Below the pieces are notes generated by a model that was given only the letters and a program-made list of their open reading frames with translations, had not been told where the DNA came from and did not search any database. From Pseudactinotalea suaedae (GTDB taxonomy: Bacteria; Actinomycetota; Actinomycetes; Actinomycetales; Beutenbergiaceae), in NCBI RefSeq assembly GCF_009733815.1, contig NZ_WNXY01000009.1:1-64000 (forward strand): a stretch of DNA of 64,000 nucleotides. The letters run 5' to 3'. A program made the position numbers and the translations under genes. Each line of letters begins with the position of its first letter. Position 1 is the first letter of the stretch. Below are positions 29,519 to 36,384 of this stretch, one piece after another.

Positions 29519-30355
29519 TCAGCCCTTGACGGCGCCGGCGAGGAGCCCACCGGTGAGCTTCTTCTGCAGGATCGCGAACACCACGAGCGAGGGGATCGTG
29601 GCGAGCACCGACCCGGCAGCGAGGGGACCGAGGTCGACCACGCCGGCGACCCCGATGAAGTTGCGCAGCGTCAACGGGAGCGTGGACAGCTCCGGCGACT
29701 GGATGAGCACGAGCGCGAGGAAGAACTCGTTCCAGGCTGCGACGAACGTGAACATCGCGGTCGCGATGATGCCCGGCAGCAGCAGCGGGAACACGATCAC
29801 GCGCAGCACCGTGAGCCGGGTGGCGCCATCCATCGAGCCGGCCTCCTCGAGGTCCCGCGGGATGGCTGAGACGTAGCCCTGCAGCATCCACAGCGAGAAC
29901 GGCATCGTGAAGGTGACGTAGACGAGGATCAGCCCGAAGAGCGTGTCGTTGAGCTGCAGCGTCCGCAGGATGAGGAACAGCGGCAGGATCAGCAGGATCG
30001 TCGGGAAGACCTGGCTGAGGAGGATCCACCCGGTCCCGACGGCGCGCATCTTGCCCCGGAACCGTGCGAGCGCGTACGCGGCCGGCATCGAGATCAGCAC
30101 GGTGAGCACCATCGTGGTGATCGCCACCATGAACGAGTTGCCCGCCGAGCCGATGAGGTTCTGCCGCGCGAGCGCATCCGCGAAGTTGGTGAACGTCCAC
30201 TCGACCGGCAGCAGCGTCACGGTGACCGAGTACAGCTCGCGTGAGGACTTGAACGAGGCCGAGACCAGCCACAGGAGCGGGAAGCCGAGGAAGAACAGGT
30301 ATCCGACCAGCGCCACGTACTGCAGCGGCCGGACGTACCACGCGCGCTGATTCAT
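29519..30355 (-). CDS. ABC sugar permease (MalG type)
   Basis: 278 aa, six membrane helices. The cytoplasmic EAA loop reads LEEAGSMDGATRLTVLRVIV, which contacts the ATPase. Helix one is YVALVGYLFFLGFPLLWLV. It pairs with the MalF-type permease whose stop it overlaps (ATGA). Typical length for CUT1 MalG-like subunits. Confidence 0.95.
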   Translation of the reverse strand: MNQRAWYVRPLQYVALVGYLFFLGFPLLWLVSASFKSSRELYSVTVTLLPVEWTFTNFADALARQNLIGSAGNSFMVAITTMVLTVLISMPAAYALARFRGKMRAVGTGWILLSQVFPTILLILPLFLILRTLQLNDTLFGLILVYVTFTMPFSLWMLQGYVSAIPRDLEEAGSMDGATRLTVLRVIVFPLLLPGIIATAMFTFVAAWNEFFLALVLIQSPELSTLPLTLRNFIGVAGVVDLGPLAAGSVLATIPSLVVFAILQKKLTGGLLAGAVKG

Positions 30356-31272
30356 CCTTCCGCCTTTCCCTTGCGGAACTGCTGGATCAGATAGATCGAG
30401 AGCACCAGGAGCACGGCGATCACCAGCACGTCACCCATCGCCGAGGCGTAGCCGATGTTGCGGTTCTTGAACGCCTCGAGATAGGTGAACAGCATCGGCA
30501 GCATCGTGCGGCCACCAGGTCCGCCCTCGGTCATCACGTAGACGAGACCGAAGGAGTTGAACGACCAGATGAAGTCGAGCGCCGTCGAGGCGAGCACCAC
30601 GGGCCGCAGCGCCGGCAGCGTGACGTGCCAGAACCGGCGGGCCGCGCTCGCGCCGTCGACAGCCGCTGCCTCGAGCTGCTCGGCGGGGACCTGCTGCATG
30701 CCCGCGAGCAGCAGCACGGTGGTCTGCGGCATGCCGGACCAGACAGCCACCACGATCACCGCGGGCAACGCCGTCGAGAAGTCACCCAGCCAGTTGACCG
30801 GGGCCACCCCGACCCACTCCAGCGCGGCGTTGAGCGGACCCGCCGTGGGCGAGTAGATCATCCGCCACATGATCGCGACGACGACCGGAGGCATCGCCCA
30901 CGGGATGAGCGCGAGCACCCGGGTCAGCGACTTCAGCCGCAGGTCGGTGTTGAGCAGCAGCGCCAGCCCCATCGCGCAGAGCAGCGTGAGCACGGAGCAG
31001 GCGACCGCCCAGACCAGGCCGATCCGGAACGACTCCCAGAAGAACCTGTCCCCCATCAGCCGGATGAAGTTGTCGAGGCCGATGAAGTCGGCCACGTCGT
31101 TGCGGCGCAGCGTGGCGTCGGTGAAGCCCAGGTAGACGCCGGCCATGAGCGGGATCACGGAGAAGACGATGATCGGCGCCATCGCGGGGACGACGAGGGC
31201 GATCGCCTCCCGCCGCTGCGCACGCGAGCTCACGCCGCGGCGGGTGACGGGCCGGGTCGCGACGGCGGTCAT
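30352..31272 (-). CDS. ABC sugar permease (MalF type)
   Basis: 306 aa with a basic N-terminus and six helices (IALVVPAMAPIIVFSVIPLM first). EAA loop: EQLEAAAVDGASAARRFWHV. It forms the heterodimeric channel with the MalG-type partner. The ATG overlaps the lacI stop by 4 bp, so regulator and transporter are translated as a relay. This close coupling implies that regulator level follows operon expression. Confidence 0.95.
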   Translation of the reverse strand: MTAVATRPVTRRGVSSRAQRREAIALVVPAMAPIIVFSVIPLMAGVYLGFTDATLRRNDVADFIGLDNFIRLMGDRFFWESFRIGLVWAVACSVLTLLCAMGLALLLNTDLRLKSLTRVLALIPWAMPPVVVAIMWRMIYSPTAGPLNAALEWVGVAPVNWLGDFSTALPAVIVVAVWSGMPQTTVLLLAGMQQVPAEQLEAAAVDGASAARRFWHVTLPALRPVVLASTALDFIWSFNSFGLVYVMTEGGPGGRTMLPMLFTYLEAFKNRNIGYASAMGDVLVIAVLLVLSIYLIQQFRKGKAEG

Positions 31273-32315
31273 CGTTCACCCTCCTGGTCCTGCTGATGTG
31301 GCGCGCGGGCGTCGTCGGCCATCGGCTCCCCTTTCACGTCGCTGGATCGGCGCACGCTGAGCGCAGCGGGCACGACGACCTGCTGCGGCTTCTTGTGCGG
31401 GTCGTTCAGTCGCTCCAGCAGCAGCTCGGCGGCACGGCGACCACGTTCGGACGCACCGAGATCGACGCTCGTGAGCGCCGGGCGGAAGAGCTTGCCCAGC
31501 TCGGTGTCGTCGACGCCGACGACGGCGAGCTGGTCGGGCGTGCTGAGGCCGAGCTGATCGGCGGCGTGCAGCACGCCGATCGCGAGCAGGTCGTTGGCCG
31601 CGAGCACGGCGTCGGGTCGGTCCGGACCGCTGAGCAGGGCGTGCGCGACCGCGTGACCGGCGGCGGCCGTGAAGTCCGCGGCGCTGACCACGGGGGCGTC
31701 GGGTCCGGCGGCCGCCACGAACGCGCCACCTCGCACCCGACCGGGGATGGTGTCGGCGGGACCGTTGACGAAAGCGATCCGTCGTGCGCCGATCGCGTGC
31801 AGGTGCGCGACCGCGAGCGCGATGCCGCCGGCGGAGTCCGGAGCCACGGTGTCGACGCCCGCCGACTCCGGCATCCGGCCGAGCACGACCACCGGCACCG
31901 GGGACTGCGCGACGGCGGCCACCAGCTCGTCGGTGACGCGCAGCGGCGAGAGCACCATGCCGTCGGCGTAACCACGTTGCAGGCTGGTGACCAGGTCGAC
32001 CGTGCCGGCCGCGTCACCGGTGTTGGTCACGAGCAGCCGGTACCCCGCACCGGACACGACCTCCTGGATAGCGGCCATCATCTCGACGTAGACCGGGTTG
32101 CCGATGTCGGCGACGGCGTAGGCGAGCTGGAGCGTGCGGCCGAGCTTGAGCGAGCGCGCGGTCGCGTCCGGGATGTAGCCGAGCTCCCGGGCGGCCGCCC
32201 GCACGGCTTCCACCGTGGCGGTCGCGCTCGTCAACCCGTTGAGGGCGCGCGAGGCGGAGGCGATCGAGACCCCCGCCCGTTGTGCGACCTGCGTGATCGT
32301 CGCTCGCTGTGCCAT
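31269..32315 (-). CDS. LacI-family repressor of the ribosyl-compound operon
   Basis: 348 aa starting MAQRATITQVAQRAGVSIAS, a LacI helix-turn-helix with hinge helix AARSLKLGRT (ATARSLKLGR). The periplasmic-binding-protein-like effector domain carries AYAVADIGNPVYVEMMAAIQ and PDAVLAANDLLAIGVLHAAD. The C-terminus has an unusual charged tail of about 20 residues after the family's normal end. It is the first gene of the operon, and two LacI-type operators lie upstream, so it probably represses itself and all genes down to the CitE-type lyase until a sugar-like inducer binds. Confidence 0.94.
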   Translation of the reverse strand: MAQRATITQVAQRAGVSIASASRALNGLTSATATVEAVRAAARELGYIPDATARSLKLGRTLQLAYAVADIGNPVYVEMMAAIQEVVSGAGYRLLVTNTGDAAGTVDLVTSLQRGYADGMVLSPLRVTDELVAAVAQSPVPVVVLGRMPESAGVDTVAPDSAGGIALAVAHLHAIGARRIAFVNGPADTIPGRVRGGAFVAAAGPDAPVVSAADFTAAAGHAVAHALLSGPDRPDAVLAANDLLAIGVLHAADQLGLSTPDQLAVVGVDDTELGKLFRPALTSVDLGASERGRRAAELLLERLNDPHKKPQQVVVPAALSVRRSSDVKGEPMADDARAPHQQDQEGER

Positions 32316-32384
32316 GTGCCACCTCGCCCTCGACTGTGAGTCATCCGTGGCGGCCCGGAACGATGCCGCTGGTGAACCGTAGCC

Positions 32385-32396
32385 GTAAACGTTTCC
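32385..32396. promoter_or_regulatory. LacI-type operator 1 (GTAAACGTTTCC)
   Basis: Near-palindromic sequence around a central CG with AAACGTTT core, the hallmark of LacI-family operators. It lies about 70 bp upstream of the lacI start; its centre is 31 bp (about three helical turns) from that of operator 2, so one tetramer or two dimers could bind on the same face. Confidence 0.7.
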
Positions 32397-32415
32397 AGGT
32401 ACGCAACATCTGGGT

Positions 32416-32427
32416 GTAATCGTTTCC
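32416..32427. promoter_or_regulatory. LacI-type operator 2 (GTAATCGTTTCC)
   Basis: It shares ten of twelve bases with operator 1, including the conserved right half CGTTTCC. It is located between lacI and the GNAT gene, probably at or upstream of the operon promoter. Confidence 0.6.
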
Positions 32428-32458
32428 GAATCGTGACCTGCCGCTCGTGCGGGAGGGG

Positions 32459-33106
32459 TCAGTCCAGCCCGATCACCCGGCGCAGAGGCTCCAGCCCGGT
32501 GACCTCGATCGGGTCGCCCCGCACCAAGGCGTCCGGCGTCAGGCGCAGCGAGAGGTGCTCGGCGACCTCGTTCTCGCGACGCTTCTTGCGGGTGATCCCG
32601 TTGTCGACGTAGCCGACCTTGTGGCTGACGGCGATCGATGCGGGGTTGTCGCAGAAGGCACCCGAGGTGATCTCGACGGCGTCGAGGTGGTCGAACAGGA
32701 ACGCGCACATCGCGCGGCGCATCCGGGTGCCGATGCCCCGGCCCTGGTGCTCGATCCCGAGCCACGACCCGGTCTCACCGGTGCGCATCACCAGGTAGTC
32801 GGTGGTGCCGAAGCCCTGGCTGCCGACCAGCTCGCCGTCGACCCAGACACCCAGGTCCAGGGACCACGCGGCCGGCGAGAAGCCGGCGCGCCGACCCCAG
32901 TGGTACTGCGCCATCCCGAGCGGGATCTGCTCGGTCGGGGCGTCGGTCCACGGGTGGTAGAACGGCATCTCCTCCGGCGGGTGGACGCCGCGCTGCGCGA
33001 GTGCGCCGAGGGCGGCCAGGTCATCGTCGGTGAGGCCGCGCAGCTCGAGAGAGCCCTCGGTGATGCGGAGTCCGAGCTCGGGGTACACGTCGGCGATCGC
33101 GCTCAT
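32459..33106 (-). CDS. GNAT-family N-acetyltransferase
   Basis: 215 aa from the internal ATG (MSAIADVYPELGLRI); ten further upstream codons are possible but improbable. The acetyl-CoA-binding motif A is seen as SWLGIEHQGRGIGTRMRRAM (Q-x-x-G-x-G), followed by NPASIAVSHKVGYVDNG. The overall order resembles RimJ/RimL-type acetyltransferases, which modify N-termini or small amines. Single gene; the short region upstream is shared with the divergent DUF952 gene and contains a CAAACGCTTTG near-palindrome. Acceptor substrate unknown. Confidence 0.9.
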   Translation of the reverse strand: MSAIADVYPELGLRITEGSLELRGLTDDDLAALGALAQRGVHPPEEMPFYHPWTDAPTEQIPLGMAQYHWGRRAGFSPAAWSLDLGVWVDGELVGSQGFGTTDYLVMRTGETGSWLGIEHQGRGIGTRMRRAMCAFLFDHLDAVEITSGAFCDNPASIAVSHKVGYVDNGITRKKRRENEVAEHLSLRLTPDALVRGDPIEVTGLEPLRRVIGLD

Positions 33107-33137
33107 CGAGCGAGACTGACAGCACCGCACCGGCACC

Positions 33138-33150
33138 GCAAACGCTTTGG
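33138..33150. promoter_or_regulatory. CAAACGCTTTG near-palindrome in divergent promoter
   Basis: The AAACG-CTTT core resembles LacI-family half-sites and sits in the 58-bp gap between the divergent GNAT and DUF952 genes. A single weak site; it may be part of a promoter rather than an operator. Confidence 0.25.
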
Positions 33151-33164
33151 CTAGGGTGCGAGAG

Positions 33165-33530
33165 GTGTACCGCCACCTCGCGTTCGCCGCCGACTGGGAG
33201 GCAGCGCAGCGCGCCGGCCGCTATGAGATCTCCACCCGGGGCCGGACGTTGGCCGAGGAAGGATTCATCCACGCCTCGTTCCCGCACCAGCTCGACGGCG
33301 TCGCCCGCCGCTTCTACGCGGACGTCACCGAGCCGCTCGTGGTGCTGGACGTCGACCCCGGCAGGCTGGAGGCGCCGGTCGTGCTGGAACCAGGCGATCC
33401 GGCCGTTCCCGACAGCGAGCGCTTCCCGCACATCTACGGCCCGATCCCGGTCGAGGCGGTCATCAGCGCGACCCGGTACGAGCGGCCGTCGCAGGCGACG
33501 GAGGAGTCAGCCGAGGGCCACCGCGGCTGA
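33165..33530 (+). CDS. DUF952-family protein
   Basis: About 121 aa from a GTG with AGGG 8 bp upstream (GTG at 33156 and TTG at 33147 are alternatives). It contains the DUF952 signature: YRHLAFAADWEAAQRAGRYE at the start, EEGFIHASFPHQLDGVARRF, and FPHIYGPIPVEAVISA near the end. The family is widespread in actinobacteria; a link to glutathione-S-transferase-like domains has been proposed, but the function is unknown. Single gene, convergent with the following one. Confidence 0.85.
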   Translation: MYRHLAFAADWEAAQRAGRYEISTRGRTLAEEGFIHASFPHQLDGVARRFYADVTEPLVVLDVDPGRLEAPVVLEPGDPAVPDSERFPHIYGPIPVEAVISATRYERPSQATEESAEGHRG

Positions 33531-33560
33531 CCGCGACACGTCGATTGCTCGCTCGTGGCC

Positions 33561-34166
33561 TCAGCTGCGCGAGGCGGCCGCCCGCCGCCTCCGAGCCTGC
33601 ACGTCACGCACGAGCAGCAGCATCATGGCCGCGATGACGCCGCCGAGGCTGATCGCCACCCAGGGGATCCCAGCGCGCGGGTGCTCGACGCCGCCCGGCT
33701 CGGCCCCACCGGGCTCGGGAGCCGTCCATTCCCAGCCGGCGACCGTCTCGGCGGCCTCCGAGACCTGGATCGGCAACGGGATGCTCGAGCACGCATCGCT
33801 GGTGAAGGTCGGCGTCTCGCCACGCAGGAAGAGCAGGTAGCTGCGCCCCTGGGCTGCGCCGTCGAGCCCCTGACCCTGGGGCCCCTGGACTTGGATGAGC
33901 TCCTGCACCGATCCGTCGAAGACCTGGGAGACATCGAGCCAGTACGTCTGCAGGTCGCTCGAGGACTGCCCGCCCGACCGGCTTGCGACCGGTCCGATCT
34001 CGACGATCGTGCCGATCGCGGTGGCATCGGCCTCGTCGCGCATCTGCTCGATCGGCCGCGCCTCACAGCTGGCGAACGCGACCTGCGGGGCGGGATCCGC
34101 AACGGTCAGCGCGACGCCGAGCACGCAGGTCAGGGCTCCGAGCAGGGCCACCATCCGCATGGGCAT
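33561..34166 (-). CDS. Secreted, C-terminally anchored protein of unknown function
   Basis: About 201 aa from ATG 34166; other in-frame ATGs lie close by. An N-terminal signal sequence (VALLGALTCVLGVALTVADP) leads to a mature domain starting around ASCEARPIEQMRDEADATAI, resembling small beta-barrel proteins with an N-terminal Cys (compare NTR/TIMP-like secreted proteins). Near the end there is one membrane helix (VAISLGGVIAAMMLLLVRDV) followed by a basic tail, giving a cell-surface protein anchored by its C-terminus. Cys residues in the mature part (SCEARP and SDACSS) could form a disulfide. It may be co-transcribed with the DUF1540 gene 81 bp upstream. Confidence 0.75.
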   Translation of the reverse strand: MPMRMVALLGALTCVLGVALTVADPAPQVAFASCEARPIEQMRDEADATAIGTIVEIGPVASRSGGQSSSDLQTYWLDVSQVFDGSVQELIQVQGPQGQGLDGAAQGRSYLLFLRGETPTFTSDACSSIPLPIQVSEAAETVAGWEWTAPEPGGAEPGGVEHPRAGIPWVAISLGGVIAAMMLLLVRDVQARRRRAAASRS

Positions 34167-34247
34167 GTGCACGCACCCACGGTGGCACGTCGCCAACCAC
34201 TCCGACCAGCACGGTCGCGTCACGATCCGTGCTGGTCCGAGGCGAGG

Positions 34248-34547
34248 TCAGCGGGGTGTGAAGGTGAGGCAGTCGGCGAGGTCGTTGCCCGCGCCGATGC
34301 GCACGGCGGTCGCCGTGCAGCTGAGGTTCTCGTTGTGCACGCAGTTCGCACGCTGGCACGCGCCGACGCTGGCGAGCACGGTGTCGAGCCCGCCCTTGAC
34401 GTTGAGGGGGATGAAGGTGGCGCACTGGGCGTCACCGCCCACACCGGCGATCGTGACGGCACCTGCGTGACAGTTCGAGTGGTCGTTGTAGGAGCAGCCG
34501 GAAACGGTGCACTCCGACACGTGGGGCAGCTCGGCGAGGGTAGCCAT
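34248..34547 (-). CDS. Tandem DUF1540 cysteine-rich protein
   Basis: 99 aa with GGAGG 7 bp before the ATG. It consists of two repeats with identical cysteine spacing C-x4-C-x7-C-x15-C: Cys13, 18, 26, 42 and Cys64, 69, 77, 93. The first unit reads ECTVSGCSYNDHSNCHAGA, the second ACQRANCVHNENLSCTATA. This is the DUF1540 pattern; each unit could hold a metal ion or two disulfides. Function unknown. It is preceded by an AT-richer promoter region shared with the divergent ion-channel gene. Confidence 0.88.
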   Translation of the reverse strand: MATLAELPHVSECTVSGCSYNDHSNCHAGAVTIAGVGGDAQCATFIPLNVKGGLDTVLASVGACQRANCVHNENLSCTATAVRIGAGNDLADCLTFTPR

Positions 34548-34805
34548 GATGGACCTCCAGTCGGGACGAACAATTCCCTCCGAGAATAGATTCGCACCGC
34601 GAGAAAAGATAGCAAGGAAAGGCTTACCTGGCGTAGCAAGAAATGCGTGCAGCGCGTATTTCGAAATAGCTCTGTCATTCAATTGCCGAAACGCGTCTTC
34701 CCCGGCGTCCGGGCAACCCTGCGGGACCGGGCAGATCTGCCGCTTGTCGAGCGGGCGACGGCCCGCGATCCTTCCTACGGCCTGCCCCTCGACCTGCGGA
34801 CGCAC
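34548..34805. promoter_or_regulatory. AT-richer divergent promoter region
   Basis: 258 bp between the DUF1540 and ion-channel starts. The first 140 bp are clearly less GC-rich than anything else in the window, with runs such as GAGAAAAGATAGCAAGGAAAG. It probably holds divergent promoters. I see no strong inverted repeat and no convincing ORF. Confidence 0.45.
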
Positions 34806-35711
34806 ATGACCTCCACGAGCACCGACCTCCTTGCGACGCCCGAGCAGGCGGAACGATCCGAGCCCCACCCGCCCCGGCCGCAGCGCTGGTACAGCCGTAC
34901 GGCGATCGGCCGGTGGATCGAGTCGAGCGCGGTGCAGAACGTCATCATCGTGGTCATCGTCATCAACGCCGCGACGCTGGGGGTCGAGACCTCCGACGCC
35001 GTGATGGCGCGCTGGGCCGACGTGCTCCACACGATCGACCACGTGTGCCTGGCGATCTTCGTCGCCGAGCTCGTGATGAAGCTGTACGCGTTCCGGCTGG
35101 CGTTCTTCAAGACGAGCTGGAACGTGTTCGACCTGCTCGTCGTGGGTATCGCGCTGGTCCCGGGCTCAGGGGCTTTCGGGGTGCTGCGCTCGCTGCGGGT
35201 GCTGCGGGTGCTGCGGCTGATCTCGATGGTGCCGCAGCTGCGCCGCGTGGTCGAGGCGCTCGTCAAGGCCGTGCCGGGCATCCTGTCGATCGGGGCGCTG
35301 CTCCTGCTGCTGTTCTACGTGAGCGCCGTGATGGCGACCATGCTCTTCAAGGACACGTTCCCGGCGGAATTCGGCAGCCTGTCCGCCTCGTTGTTCAGCC
35401 TGTTCCAGGTCATGACGCTCGACAGCTGGAGCGACCTGACCCGCAGGATGATCGAGGTCCACCCCTGGGCGCCGGTGTTCTTCGTGCCCTACATCCTGCT
35501 GAGCGCGTTCACCGTGCTCAACCTGTTCATCGCCGTGATCGTCGACGCGATGCAGCACCTCCGCGACGACGGTGAGCAGCCGGTCGAGGCCCTCCCGACC
35601 GGGGCGACCGATCCTGCCGAGGACGCTCCGCCGTCGAGCACCCATGACGAGATCGTGGCGCTGCGTCAGCAGATCGCCGAGCTGACCGAGCTGGTTCGCG
35701 CCCGGTCCTGA
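34806..35711 (+). CDS. Bacterial voltage-gated sodium/calcium-type channel
   Basis: 301 aa, one six-helix subunit of a homotetrameric BacNav-like channel. S4 voltage sensor has Arg128, 131, 134, 137 at three-residue intervals (LRSLRVLRVLRLIS). The pore helix and filter read QVMTLDSWSDLTRR, filter residues 204-210, where sodium channels such as NavAb have TLESWSM. S6 is FVPYILLSAFTVLNLFIAVI. The tail is Pro/acidic and ends in a predicted coiled coil (about 280-300: DEIVALRQQIAELTELV), as in other bacterial channels. Two Asp per subunit in the filter suggest altered, possibly calcium-favouring selectivity. ATG chosen because upstream in-frame codons look non-coding. Confidence 0.93.
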   Translation: MTSTSTDLLATPEQAERSEPHPPRPQRWYSRTAIGRWIESSAVQNVIIVVIVINAATLGVETSDAVMARWADVLHTIDHVCLAIFVAELVMKLYAFRLAFFKTSWNVFDLLVVGIALVPGSGAFGVLRSLRVLRVLRLISMVPQLRRVVEALVKAVPGILSIGALLLLLFYVSAVMATMLFKDTFPAEFGSLSASLFSLFQVMTLDSWSDLTRRMIEVHPWAPVFFVPYILLSAFTVLNLFIAVIVDAMQHLRDDGEQPVEALPTGATDPAEDAPPSSTHDEIVALRQQIAELTELVRARS

Positions 35712-35735
35712 GATCCCGCATGACACCATCGCACG

Positions 35736-36131
35736 ATGGTGCTCCCGCAGCGGCTGGCCCGGATCAACAAGCGCCTGACCAACCGGGTCCTGCGCCATCT
35801 GGTGGGCATCGGCCCCCTGGCCGAGCTCGAGCACGTGGGCCGCAGGTCGGGCCGCACCCACCGGACCACGCTGCTCGCGTTCCGCGACGGTGACGTGGTG
35901 ACGCTCGCGCTGACGTACGGCTCGGACGTCGACTGGCTCAAGAACCTCCGTGCCGCGGGCCGCGGCCGGCTGAGAGTCGGTCGCACCCTTCTCGACCTGA
36001 GCGCCCCCAGCGACCTCCCGACGGCGGTGGGCATGGCCCGGATGCCGGGTCTCGCTCGGATGATCCTGCCTCGGGTCGGTGTCGAGGAGTTCGTCGAGCT
36101 GCCGGTGATCGGCACGCACCGCCGGCGCTGA
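35736..36131 (+). CDS. DUF385/Ddn-family F420-dependent reductase
   Basis: 131 aa, nitroreductase / quinone-reductase family of split beta-barrel proteins that bind deazaflavin F420. Family motifs: AELEHVGRRSGRTHRTTLLA near residues 30-50, and DVDWLKNLRAAGRGRLRVG. Such proteins reduce quinones or nitro compounds with F420H2. It follows the ion-channel gene by 24 bp but is unlikely to be functionally linked. It supports the presence of F420 in this organism, relevant to the LLM enzyme at 44386. Confidence 0.87.
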   Translation: MVLPQRLARINKRLTNRVLRHLVGIGPLAELEHVGRRSGRTHRTTLLAFRDGDVVTLALTYGSDVDWLKNLRAAGRGRLRVGRTLLDLSAPSDLPTAVGMARMPGLARMILPRVGVEEFVELPVIGTHRRR

Positions 36132-36270
36132 CGCCTCGCCCACCCCCGGCTGCGGCTCGACGTCCCGCACCGGCCAGGTGACTACCTGTCCCCAGCGCCG
36201 GGATCGCAGGATCGCGGGCGCAGCCCACGGGATGGGCAGGACAGCCGACAATCACCCGTCGGCGGACCTC

Positions 36271-36299
36271 TTGACACGTGTCTGATGGGCTGTCATCCT
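36271..36299 (+). promoter_or_regulatory. Candidate promoter of the fructoside operon
   Basis: TTGACA at 36271-36276 and CATCCT at 36294-36299 are separated by 17 bp, giving a plausible housekeeping promoter. The -35 hexamer is embedded in the first GACACGTGTC operator, so repressor binding would occlude RNA polymerase. The -10 match is partial. Confidence 0.5.
36272..36284. promoter_or_regulatory. Operator 1, TGACACGTGTCTG
   Basis: Contains the perfect palindrome GACACGTGTC, a LacI-family-type operator with central CG. It overlaps the -35 element of the promoter for the fructoside uptake operon. Confidence 0.75.
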
Positions 36300-36314
36300 G
36301 TTTTCCGTTCGGCC

Positions 36315-36327
36315 TGACACGTGTCTG
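36315..36327. promoter_or_regulatory. Operator 2, TGACACGTGTCTG
   Basis: An exact 13-bp copy of operator 1, 43 bp downstream (about four helical turns), still 58 bp ahead of the binding-protein start. Two identical sites suggest cooperative repression by the LacI-type protein encoded at 40845-41861. Confidence 0.75.
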
Positions 36328-36384
36328 CCAGTCGGATCGACGGACGGCTTCGACCGTCCACCCACAACGATGTGAGGAGCAACG

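Noticed and set aside
32316-32765. Long N-terminal extension of the LacI protein to about 498 aa
   Set aside because: The extra part reads through the operator region and the GNAT gene in another frame; the HTH starts at residue 6 from ATG 32315.
34647-34805. 53-codon upstream extension of the ion channel
   Set aside because: AT-rich, non-coding-looking sequence without a ribosome binding site; the ATG at 34806 fits the family.
36132-36270. tRNA or small RNA gene in the gap after the DUF385 gene
   Set aside because: No cloverleaf or conserved loop sequences found; the gap is explained by the fructoside promoter.
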